Origin: Candidatus Hydrothermarchaeota archaeon
Lineage (GTDB): Archaea > Hydrothermarchaeota > Hydrothermarchaeia > Hydrothermarchaeales > BMS3B
Assembly (NCBI GenBank): GCA_015521945.1
Contig: WANG01000046.1
Span: 1-6,373 of the forward strand
Direction of reading: 5' to 3'
DNA length: 6,373 nt
The notes beneath the pieces are model-generated. The model saw only the letters and a program-made list of their open reading frames with translations. It was not told the origin of the DNA and did not search any database. Below are positions 1-6,262 of this stretch, piece after piece. Both the position numbers and the translations under genes were made by a program. Position 1 is the stretch's first letter, and every line of letters begins with the position of its first letter.

Positions 1-1022
1 ACATCAATACCTGCAGACATCAGCCTCTCAACCTCATCTGGTGAGAGCTCACTGGACTCAAGCCTCCCGTCCCTCAGGGTCATCGTGCAGATTCTCGCAT
101 CCTCAACGAGCTCTCCGATTATCTTAGCTGCCTCAAGGCTGTGGGTGGTGACCACCACGCTCACACCCCTATCAACCAGCTCAGAGAACCACTCTGCAGC
201 TCTGATGAGCATGCGCGGGTTCATGTGAGCCTCCACATCATCCCAGAGGAGAAACTCCGGCTTTGCAACCTCGTGGAGTATCCTGGCGGTTATGTACACC
301 TGAACGCCTGCTCCAAGGTCCCCAAGCCTGATTCTGGTACCGTCTTTAAGAAACCCAAACATTGAAAGGTTTCCTCCAAGAAACGGCTCAATTGTTATGT
401 TGACAAACTCCTCACTGACCAGGCGTGAGATGTCAGCAGCCACCTCCCTGGTTATGCCGGTATTCATTATATTTACCCAGTTCTGATGCATGTACCACCA
501 CGCATGCCTCACGAGCTCCGATGATATGAGGAGGGATTCTCCGAGAATCCTCACCTCCGAGTGGGGTGAATCTGAGCCTATTATTGTATCAGCAGACGTT
601 GCAAGGCTCCCGAAGGGCTTGATGTTAAGTAATTCTGGTATTCTTAAGTATGAAGGTTCAGGAAGGGGCTTATTTGTACCCAGGTATATCTGCGACCCCC
701 TCCTCACAAACTCAAGCGAGGTATTATCCAGGGACACTTCCGCCTTCTCTGCTATATACCTGTAGAGCAGGAAGGCGTATCCAGCGCTTGTGAGGGTTCT
801 GTGAATCTCGTGGATGAGGGAGGCAGCCCTCAGGGGAGCTTTTTCATCTGGCTTTACATATGGAACCTGGCGCAGCGGATTCGGGAGAAGAAACAGCGCT
901 TCAAGGATGGTGCTCTTCGCTGAGTTGTTCGCTCCTACGAGCACCGTCATCCTCCCGAGCTCAACCTCTCCCTCTCTGACACCACGAAAATTTTTAAGCC
1001 TCAGCTTCTTAGTTTTCTTCAT
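1..1022 (-). CDS. AAA/ABC-type ATPase (RecF/OLD/AAA_15-like), 3' end beyond the left edge
   Basis: The minus-strand frame stays open from an ATG at 1022 to the left edge, giving 340 whole codons without a stop. The N-terminus (MKKTKKLRLKNFRGV) matches the start of single-polypeptide ABC-type ATPases of the RecF/OLD/AAA_15 kind. A Walker A follows at residues 30-38 (GANNSAKST), a signature-like segment near 234-241 (GDLGAGVQ), a Walker B near 256-266 (EFLLWDDVEAH) and a switch histidine in VVVTTHS (His294). The part seen is a nearly complete ATPase head, with a helical and variable insert at about 60-205. Two residues are unusual: Ala35 where Walker A normally has Gly, and Asp262 where the catalytic Glu normally sits. 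There is no membrane segment or signal peptide, so it is probably cytoplasmic. The ATG start has no Shine-Dalgarno but has a TATA-like box about 26 nt upstream. The gene is less GC-rich than its neighbours. ATPase class is confident; the biological role is unknown. Confidence 0.85.
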   Translation of the reverse strand, partial: MKKTKKLRLKNFRGVREGEVELGRMTVLVGANNSAKSTILEALFLLPNPLRQVPYVKPDEKAPLRAASLIHEIHRTLTSAGYAFLLYRYIAEKAEVSLDNTSLEFVRRGSQIYLGTNKPLPEPSYLRIPELLNIKPFGSLATSADTIIGSDSPHSEVRILGESLLISSELVRHAWWYMHQNWVNIMNTGITREVAADISRLVSEEFVNITIEPFLGGNLSMFGFLKDGTRIRLGDLGAGVQVYITARILHEVAKPEFLLWDDVEAHMNPRMLIRAAEWFSELVDRGVSVVVTTHSLEAAKIIGELVEDARICTMTLRDGRLESSELSPDEVERLMSAGID

Positions 1023-1154
1023 AACTAAAACTTCTGTTCAGCGCTTAAAAAGGTTTCTCGGTGGTGCCCCTGCGGCTTAGCATGGTCAGAGCTCTAAGGA
1101 GTAACCCCCCAACTCTCCAACCTTGCAAACGTTCCTCCCTGGCAACCTGATTGG
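1023..1154. other. Divergent intergenic region
   Basis: These 132 bp separate the minus-strand ATPase from the plus-strand 235-residue gene. Apart from the A/T-rich TATA-like element at 1044-1053 they hold an AGAGCTCT palindrome near 1087-1094 and C-rich sequence. I see no RNA gene and no convincing Shine-Dalgarno in front of the ATG at 1155. Confidence 0.6.
1044..1053 (-). promoter_or_regulatory. Putative TATA box for the AAA ATPase gene, leaderless
   Basis: On the minus strand CCTTTTTAAG lies here, preceded by a purine-rich GAGAAA that could serve as a BRE. Its centre is about 26 nt upstream of the ATG at 1022, the usual TATA-to-start-site distance in archaea, and no Shine-Dalgarno precedes that ATG. 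A leaderless transcript is the natural reading. The plus-strand reading, CTTAAAAAGG, is also TATA-like and could start a divergent transcript towards the gene at 1155 with a leader of about 80 nt. That second use is more speculative. Confidence 0.45.
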
Positions 1155-1862
1155 ATGCGTGAGGTGCACGTGCTGAGCATGCTCAACACCTCGCGCTCAG
1201 CCTCAAGAGCGGCGGCATGGCTCAGGGAGAACCGCCCCACCGAGCTGTTTCTGGAGCTGCCTCCAGCCTGCGAGGACTACCTCAGGGTGGCTGACTACAC
1301 AGAAGCCCTCAACCTGATGGTTGAAGACGGGCTTCTCACCCCCGAGGAGGCCGGCACGCTCAGGCTTGAGCCCCTCCTGAGGGCGGCGGAGGGGTGCAGG
1401 ATACACTGCTACCTGGACCCCCTGCACCAGCTCGCCAAGCGTGAGTTCCTCCAGGACGTGCTCCTCCTCAGCCTCCGCGCCAGGGTGTCCGGCAGGGTGG
1501 ATGTGGAGAGGTGGCGAAGCGCCGCCGGGAGGCTGCTGAAAGCCGAGGAGAGGGCGGGTGAGAGGGAGGCAGCCTACATCGCCTCCAAGTGCACCCGCAG
1601 GGGTGCCTGCATAAACCTGAGCGAGAGCGCCTGCAGGGTGCTTGAGAGGCGTGGCATACCGGTGCGCACCCACGTGTTAGCCGAGGCATCAAAACCCGTG
1701 GACATGCTCCTCGGGCTGCTCAGGAAGGAGCGCAGCGGCAGCAGCGTGCCCGATGAGGAGCTTGAGAGGTGCATAAGGGCTCACCTGCGCTTCCTGGAGC
1801 TCGTGGAAACCCTCGGGTACGAGGATGCGGTTCTCAGGCTCAGCTCCCAGCAAGACGCTTGA
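1155..1862 (+). CDS. Uncharacterised 235-residue protein, possibly distantly TraB/ChaN-like
   Basis: I do not recognise this as a named family. The N-terminus has a hydrophobic strand (VHVLSML), then NTSRSAS, an amphipathic helix, and NRPTELFLELPP, ending in YL near residue 44. That pattern of strand, short polar turn, helix, 'RP', strand ending in 'EL' is loosely like the start of TraB/PrgY or ChaN-type proteins, but the usual GTxH is absent, so this is only a hint. The rest is rich in Arg, Glu and Leu and mostly helical, with seven cysteines (two in SKCTRRGAC) that form no clear metal motif. There is no signal peptide or membrane segment, so it is probably cytoplasmic. The ATG at 1155 keeps the first strand; the frame is open upstream to 1098 but has no other start codon. 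GC content and codon use match the mutS side of the window. The 3' end overlaps mutS tail to tail by 23 bp. It is a real gene rather than a shadow because no conserved gene lies opposite most of it. Confidence 0.75.
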   Translation: MREVHVLSMLNTSRSASRAAAWLRENRPTELFLELPPACEDYLRVADYTEALNLMVEDGLLTPEEAGTLRLEPLLRAAEGCRIHCYLDPLHQLAKREFLQDVLLLSLRARVSGRVDVERWRSAAGRLLKAEERAGEREAAYIASKCTRRGACINLSESACRVLERRGIPVRTHVLAEASKPVDMLLGLLRKERSGSSVPDEELERCIRAHLRFLELVETLGYEDAVLRLSSQQDA

Positions 1863-4419
1863 GCCTGAAGAGCTCCTGAAGCGCCTGCAGGGGCGTCATC
1901 TGCTCCGGGTCAAGCCTCTTCAGCTCCCTCAGCACCTCGCTCTCCGCCGGGGGTGCAGCCTCCAGAGTGCGCTGCGCCGGGTCAGAGAGCAGCTTCGCCA
2001 GCTTCCTGCGCCTCCTGGCTGTGCGTATCTCCCTCTCGTTCCCCTCCATTAGGGAGAGAACCTCCTCAGCCCTCGCAATCACCTCCTCCGGCATGCCCGC
2101 GAGCCTCGCCACGTGTATGCCGTAGCTCCTGTCAGCGTACCCCCTCACCACCCTGTGCAGGAAGACCACCCTGCCCCCCTCCTCCCTCACGGCCGCATGC
2201 CAGTTGCACACCCCGGGGAGTCGCTCAAGCTCCGTGAGCTGGTGGTAGTGGGTTGCAAACAGCGCCCTCACCCCCAGCCTGTGCAGGTGCTCCGCCACCG
2301 CCCAGGCGATGCTCATACCGTCGTAGGTGCTGGTGCCCCTCCCTATCTCGTCCAGCACCACCAGGCTCCTGTCGGTGACGTTGTGCAGTATGTTCGCCGT
2401 CTCCTGCATCTCCACCATGAAGGTGCTCCTGCCCGAGCTGAGGTCGTCGCTCGCCCCCACCCTGGTGAACAGCCTGTCCACCACCCCTATCCTCGCCTCC
2501 TCGGCGGGCACGAAGCTCCCCGCCTGAGCGAGCAGCACTATCAGCGCCACCTGGCGCAGGTAGGTGGACTTTCCTGCCATGTTCGGACCAGTGACTATGA
2601 CCACGTGCTCCCTCTCGGTAATCTCGGTATCGTTGGGCACGAAGTTCTGCTCGTACACCTCCACCACGGGATGCCTCCCCGCCCTTATCACCACCTCCTT
2701 TCCATGAAACACCTCGGGCTTGGTGTACCCCCTCTCAAGGGCAACTAAGGCAAAGCTCTGCAGCACGTCCAGCCTGGCAACACTCATGGCGGTGCGCTGT
2801 ATCTCCGGGAAGCGGGATGCGCACTCCCTCACCATCTCCTCAAACAGCCTCTCCTCAAGCCTCACCGCCCTCTCGTGGGCGCTGGCTATCTCAGCCTCCA
2901 TCCTGCGCAGCTCCTCCGTAACAAACCTCTCCGCCCCAGCCAAGGTCTGCCTCCTTATGTAGTCCTCGGGCACCAAGTGGAGGTTGGGCTTCGTCACCTG
3001 GATGTAGTACCCTATAACGCTGTTGTACCCCACCTTCAGGGAAGCGATGCCCGTGCGCCTCCTCTCCCGCCTCTCAAACTCCGCAATCCACTCCTTACCC
3101 TTGGTGCACGCCTCCCTCAGCCTGTCAAGCTCCGGGGAGTAACCTGACCTTATCACCCCCCCATCCTTCAGGCTCGCCGGGGGTGAGTCAACTATCCCCC
3201 TCCTCAGCCTCTCCACCAGCTCCTCCTGGGGCTTGAGCTCCGAGGCTATCTCCCTCAGCAGCTCAGAGCCGAAGCCGGAGAGGGCATTCTTCAGCTCCGG
3301 CAGAACCTCAAGGGAGCGCCGCAGAGCCGCCAGGTCCCTCGGGGTTGCGCATCCCCTCACCACTCTGCTCCCCAGCCTCTCCAGGTCCCCCATGCCCTTC
3401 AGCAGGGCTCTCACCTCCTCCAGGCGCTCCGGGTGGGAGAGCAGCTCCTCCACCGCATCCAGGCGGCGCCCTATTCTACGCACATCCGTGAGGGGGCTGC
3501 CCAGCCAGCGGCGCAGCAGCCTCCCTCCCATGGGGGTCAGGGTTCTGTCCATCACCTCCACCAAGGTGCGGCTCTCGGTGCGCTCACGCATGTTCCTGAG
3601 CACCTCAAGGTGCTGCAGGGTTGCCGAATCTATCAGCATCCTCTCCGCCTGGGAGACCCTCCGGAGGGTGGTTATGTTCCCCACCGCTCCCATCTGGGTA
3701 TCCCTGAGGTACTGCAGCACGGCACCGGCGCACGCCACAGCTAAGTCCTGCTCCTCAATCCCGAAGCCGTGGAGGGAGGTTACCCCGAAGTGCTCCAGCA
3801 GCGCCTGCCTCGCAGCCTCCACATCAAACAGCTCCTCCGCCGGTGTGATGAAGCTCCCCAGAGCCCCGGAGACCCTGCGCTCCTCCTCCTGTGAGCCCAC
3901 CAGGCACTCGGCTGGAGAAAGGGACGCCAAGAGGTCAAGCACCTCCTGCTCGGCTCTCTCCCCCGAGAACTCCCCGCATGCAAACTCCCCGGTGGACAGG
4001 TCAGCGTACGCCACCCCAGCACGCCTGCCCCTCAGGAGCACCGCAGCCAAGTAGTTGTTGCGCTTCTCCTCCGCAGCCTCGGTGAGCGTGCCCGGGGTGA
4101 CAACCCTCACAACCTCCCTCCTCACCAGCCCCTTCGCCTGCTTGGGGTCTTCAACCTGCTCGCATATCGCCACCTTGTACCCCTTCTGGACCAGCTTCAC
4201 CAAGTAGCTCTCAGCGGCGTGGTAGGGCACCCCCGCCAGCGGCACCGGTTTGCCCCTCTCCCTGCCCCTTGAGGTCAGGGTTATGCCCAGCTCCCTGGCA
4301 GCAATCTCCGCATCCTCATGAAACATCTCATAGAAGTCACCCGCCCTGAAGAAGAGGATGGCATCGCTGTAGCGCCGCTTGAAGCGGTGCCACTGGCGCA
4401 TCATCGGTGTGAGCTCCAT
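1840..4419 (-). CDS. mutS: DNA mismatch repair protein MutS
   Basis: MutS binds mismatches and small loops in DNA and acts as an ATP-driven clamp. The protein has the complete bacterial MutS1 layout. Numbered from the ATG at 4419 (859 aa), it has a mismatch-recognition domain with the Phe-X-Glu motif in GDFYEMF (Phe29, Glu31), then a connector domain. The core/lever follows, with a clamp around 450-495 (GYNSVIGYYIQVT, RRQTLAGAERF). The ATPase domain has Walker A GPNMAGKST (611-619), the ST-rich stretch SSGRSTF, Walker B VVLDEIGRGTSTYDG (Asp690, Glu691) and ATHYH (His724). The C-terminus keeps the family ending (TPLQALQELFRLKRL). An in-frame GTG at 4443 would add eight residues, but it sits directly after an in-frame stop without a Shine-Dalgarno. 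The ATG start gives MELTPMMRQ, matching where bacterial MutS proteins begin, and suits a leaderless transcript. No mutL lies in the window. Intact, with no missing key residue. Confidence 0.97.
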   Translation of the reverse strand: MELTPMMRQWHRFKRRYSDAILFFRAGDFYEMFHEDAEIAARELGITLTSRGRERGKPVPLAGVPYHAAESYLVKLVQKGYKVAICEQVEDPKQAKGLVRREVVRVVTPGTLTEAAEEKRNNYLAAVLLRGRRAGVAYADLSTGEFACGEFSGERAEQEVLDLLASLSPAECLVGSQEEERRVSGALGSFITPAEELFDVEAARQALLEHFGVTSLHGFGIEEQDLAVACAGAVLQYLRDTQMGAVGNITTLRRVSQAERMLIDSATLQHLEVLRNMRERTESRTLVEVMDRTLTPMGGRLLRRWLGSPLTDVRRIGRRLDAVEELLSHPERLEEVRALLKGMGDLERLGSRVVRGCATPRDLAALRRSLEVLPELKNALSGFGSELLREIASELKPQEELVERLRRGIVDSPPASLKDGGVIRSGYSPELDRLREACTKGKEWIAEFERRERRRTGIASLKVGYNSVIGYYIQVTKPNLHLVPEDYIRRQTLAGAERFVTEELRRMEAEIASAHERAVRLEERLFEEMVRECASRFPEIQRTAMSVARLDVLQSFALVALERGYTKPEVFHGKEVVIRAGRHPVVEVYEQNFVPNDTEITEREHVVIVTGPNMAGKSTYLRQVALIVLLAQAGSFVPAEEARIGVVDRLFTRVGASDDLSSGRSTFMVEMQETANILHNVTDRSLVVLDEIGRGTSTYDGMSIAWAVAEHLHRLGVRALFATHYHQLTELERLPGVCNWHAAVREEGGRVVFLHRVVRGYADRSYGIHVARLAGMPEEVIARAEEVLSLMEGNEREIRTARRRRKLAKLLSDPAQRTLEAAPPAESEVLRELKRLDPEQMTPLQALQELFRLKRLAGS

Positions 4420-4443
4420 GGTAGTACAGCTTGCATCCTGCAC

Positions 4444-4455
4444 CTAAAAAATTTA
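4444..4455 (-). promoter_or_regulatory. A/T-rich tract between pyrE and mutS: possible mutS TATA box or pyrE terminator
   Basis: The minus strand reads TAAATTTTTTAG, starting with the pyrE stop codon. Its centre is about 30 nt upstream of the mutS ATG at 4419, a plausible TATA-to-start distance for a leaderless mutS transcript. The run of six T residues would equally serve as an archaeal oligo-T terminator for the upstream genes. Sequence alone does not separate the two readings, and both could hold. Confidence 0.4.
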
Positions 4456-5019
4456 CCCGAGCCCGAAGTCCTCGGGTGTGAATATGCTGTACAGCCTCAC
4501 CCCGTGCTCCGCAAGAGCCTCCCCGGCACCCTCCCTCCGGTCAACCACGCACACCACAGCCTCCACCCTCGCCCCCGCACGCCTCGCCGCCTCCACAGCG
4601 CGCAGTGCAGAGCCCCCCGTGGTCGTGACATCCTCAAGCACCGCCGCAGAAGCGCCCGCCCTGAGGTTGCCCTCAATCAGCCTCTCCGTCCCCCTGCTCT
4701 TCCTCTCCTTCCGCACGTAGAACCCCTGAACAGGCGTCCCCTTGAGGTGGCTCAGGGTGCAGACCGAGGCAACTATGGGTATGGCACCCGACTCGGGTCC
4801 CCCGGCGAACTCCACCTCCAGCTCCACCAGCCTCTCCAGCATCAGCTCGGCTATGGCGGCAGACCCCTCGGGGTGCAGGGTAACGGGCTTAAGGTCAAAG
4901 AAGTACCTGCTCCTCCTGCCGGAGGCGAGCTCAAACCTCTCCTCCTCCGCCACCTGAAGGGCACGCTCCGCAATCAGCTCCCGCAGCCTGTCTCTGAGCC
5001 TCCGCATCATCCCCTGCAC
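4453..5019 (-). CDS. pyrE: Orotate phosphoribosyltransferase
   Basis: This enzyme joins orotate to PRPP to give orotidine 5'-phosphate, the fifth step of de novo UMP synthesis, in the cytoplasm. The 188-residue length is normal for archaeal forms. Visible motifs are RSRYFFDLKPVTLHPEG (37-52, substrate side), GGPESGAIPI (73-82), the flexible catalytic loop YVRKERKSRGT (101-111) and the PRPP-binding signature VLEDVTTTGGS (127-137), followed by a Rossmann-like strand (VEAVVCVVDR). The start is a GTG at 5019 with GGAGGT nine bases upstream; an ATG at 5010 would remove three residues and cannot be excluded. The gene sits 27 nt downstream of the 94-residue protein and 33 nt upstream of the mutS ATG. 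It is probably transcribed with map and the small gene. Confidence 0.95.
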   Translation of the reverse strand: MQGMMRRLRDRLRELIAERALQVAEEERFELASGRRSRYFFDLKPVTLHPEGSAAIAELMLERLVELEVEFAGGPESGAIPIVASVCTLSHLKGTPVQGFYVRKERKSRGTERLIEGNLRAGASAAVLEDVTTTGGSALRAVEAARRAGARVEAVVCVVDRREGAGEALAEHGVRLYSIFTPEDFGLG

Positions 5020-5028
5020 CCCTGCGTA

Positions 5029-5034
5029 ACCTCC
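5029..5034 (-). promoter_or_regulatory. Shine-Dalgarno of pyrE
   Basis: GGAGGT on the minus strand, nine bases before the GTG at 5019. It is the strongest ribosome-binding site in the window and supports the non-ATG start of pyrE. Confidence 0.7.
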
Positions 5035-5046
5035 GCATCCATAACT

Positions 5047-5331
5047 CTACTCCTGCGCCACCAGTCCAGCGAGCCTCTTAAGGGGCACGGCGTGCACCTC
5101 GCCGCTCTGGTCCTGGAAGACCGCATACCCGCCGCGCATCTCCACCCTTGTGGTCAGCAGCCGGCGCTCCTCACCCTCAACGTCAACCCTGAACCTCACA
5201 CCACCATACCCCACCACCTCCCTAATATCCCCGGCTGAGAAGCTCTCCCCCTGCAGCCTGCCGTCCCTGAAGAGCAGCATTATGGTGGCAACCCTCCTGC
5301 CATCCCGGAGGCGCACCTCCAGAATGCCCAT
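5047..5331 (-). CDS. Small conserved-looking protein of unknown function, coupled to map
   Basis: This 94-residue protein is not one I recognise. It alternates short hydrophobic strands with charged turns (MGILEVRLRDGRRVATIMLLF, then GGVRFRVDVEGEERRLLTTRVEMRGGYAVF), suggesting a compact mostly beta fold, and ends in a short helix (PLKRLAGLV). It has no cysteine, no histidine cluster, no membrane segment and no signal peptide. The ATG at 5331 shares its A with the map stop codon (TGATG), and GGTGAT lies six bases upstream at 5338-5343, so translation is probably coupled to map. pyrE follows after 27 nt. Its placement between two housekeeping genes, with a good ribosome-binding site and tight spacing, argues that it is a real gene. 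Its job cannot be read from the sequence. Confidence 0.8.
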   Translation of the reverse strand: MGILEVRLRDGRRVATIMLLFRDGRLQGESFSAGDIREVVGYGGVRFRVDVEGEERRLLTTRVEMRGGYAVFQDQSGEVHAVPLKRLAGLVAQE

Positions 5332-6230
5332 CAGGTTATCACCCTTGCACCGTCCTCGGTGACAACAACCGTATGCTCCGCCTGGGAAACCGGGGCGTGC
5401 TCCTTCTCCCTGAGCACCCTGTAGGCGTGCAGGGCTCCCGAGTACACGAGCTCCCTCAGGGCAAACTGCAGCCTGTGGCGGGGCATCTCCTCAGCCAGCC
5501 AGCGCTCGGCGAAGGGCAGGGTGGCATACCTCTCCCTGACCCTGGCGAGGAGCTTCCTCGCCTCCGGCATCCTCATGGGGCGGTCGCGCAGGTACCTGAA
5601 TATCACCGCCTCCGTGCCCTCAACCACCCTTCCAGCACCGGTGGTGGCAAAGGGCTCAATCGCAAAAACCTCCCCCACCTCAATCTCCTCCCCATGCCTC
5701 GTGCGGACGTTGGGTATGGTCTTGCCGCTGTGGAGATTGTACCTGGTGAGCAGGTGCCCCGTGAGGTTCTCCACGGGCTTGAAGCCCATCCCCCTTATCA
5801 CCTCCTCTATCTCAGCCCCCACCTGAGCGGTGCTCACCCCCGGCTCAACAGTCTCAATGGCTCGCTCCAGCGCTTTTTCAGCCGCCCTTATTAGCTCCTC
5901 CTTCTCACCGTCAGAGCCAGCCACCCTGCTCACAGCGGTGTCTGCTATGTAACCATCAACCTGCACCCCCACGTCAATCTTGAGCAGGTCCCCCTCCTGC
6001 AGCTTTAGGTCATCCCACGGGACTGGGGAGTAGTGAGCCGCCACCTCGTTTACCGAGAGGTTGACCGGAAAGGCTGGCTTCCCTCCGAGCCTTGATATCT
6101 CTGCCTCAACCGCCTCGGCGATGTCAAGCAGCCTGACACCTGGAGCTACCATGTCCGCGCCCCTCTGGACCACCTCCCTCGCTATCCTACCTGCCCTGTT
6201 GTAGCACTCCAGAGCGTGCTCATCCAGCAT
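5331..6230 (-). CDS. map: Methionine aminopeptidase, type II (archaeal)
   Basis: This enzyme removes the initiator methionine from new proteins in the cytoplasm, using a two-metal centre. From the ATG at 6230 the protein has 299 residues, normal for archaeal type IIa enzymes. The five metal ligands are all present: Asp86 (KIDVG), Asp97 (IADTA), His159 (LTGH), Glu192 (FAIEPFA) and Glu285 (SQAEHTV). The active-site histidines are His67 (AAHYSP) and His167 (NLHSG). KPAFPVNLSVNE before AAHYSP is diagnostic of type II, as is the insert of about 60 residues between the Glu192 region and the C-terminal ligand. An ATG two codons earlier, at 6236, directly abuts GCGGAG, leaving no spacing. From 6230 the same site is six bases away, so I prefer that start. 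The stop overlaps the next gene by one base. Confidence 0.96.
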   Translation of the reverse strand: MLDEHALECYNRAGRIAREVVQRGADMVAPGVRLLDIAEAVEAEISRLGGKPAFPVNLSVNEVAAHYSPVPWDDLKLQEGDLLKIDVGVQVDGYIADTAVSRVAGSDGEKEELIRAAEKALERAIETVEPGVSTAQVGAEIEEVIRGMGFKPVENLTGHLLTRYNLHSGKTIPNVRTRHGEEIEVGEVFAIEPFATTGAGRVVEGTEAVIFRYLRDRPMRMPEARKLLARVRERYATLPFAERWLAEEMPRHRLQFALRELVYSGALHAYRVLREKEHAPVSQAEHTVVVTEDGARVIT

Positions 6231-6245
6231 GGGCATCTCCGCAGA

Positions 6246-6262
6246 GAAAAAGAAGGGGGAGG
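6246..6262 (-). terminator. Possible oligo-T terminator after the histone gene
   Basis: Between the histone stop and the map ribosome-binding site the minus strand has a pyrimidine run containing CTTCTTTTTC. Archaeal RNA polymerase often stops at such T-rich runs without a hairpin, so the histone may be its own short transcript. The evidence is weak because the run has only five consecutive T residues. Confidence 0.3.

Noticed and set aside
490..765. Short plus-strand frames at 141-365, 490-765 and 814-1080
   Set aside because: All lie opposite the continuous minus-strand ATPase frame, which carries Walker A, Walker B and switch-His motifs.
1087..1094. AGAGCTCT palindrome in the divergent intergenic region
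   Set aside because: Eight bases of perfect symmetry is expected by chance often enough, and it has no second copy nearby to suggest an operator.
1203..1673. Minus-strand open frame of 156 codons opposite the unknown plus-strand gene
   Set aside because: Its translation is Gly-, Pro- and Ala-rich with no ordered domain. The plus-strand frame is longer, has alternating strand/helix character, and runs neatly into mutS, so the plus strand is the better gene.
2113..2748. Plus-strand open frame of 211 codons, His- and Pro-rich
   Set aside because: It is antisense to the mutS ATPase domain; the His/Pro richness comes from the complement of Val-, Gly- and Arg-rich codons.
3233..4054. Plus-strand open frame of 273 codons
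   Set aside because: It lies wholly opposite the core of mutS, is dominated by Ser, Arg and Pro, and has no ribosome-binding site or motif.
4318..5238. Plus-strand open frame of 306 codons opposite pyrE and the mutS start
   Set aside because: It is antisense to two genes with clear catalytic motifs. Its translation is rich in Pro, His and Leu with no domain pattern, as expected from a GC-rich shadow frame.
5373..5894. Plus-strand open frame of 173 codons
   Set aside because: It is the shadow of the methionine aminopeptidase gene, whose ligands are all intact on the other strand.
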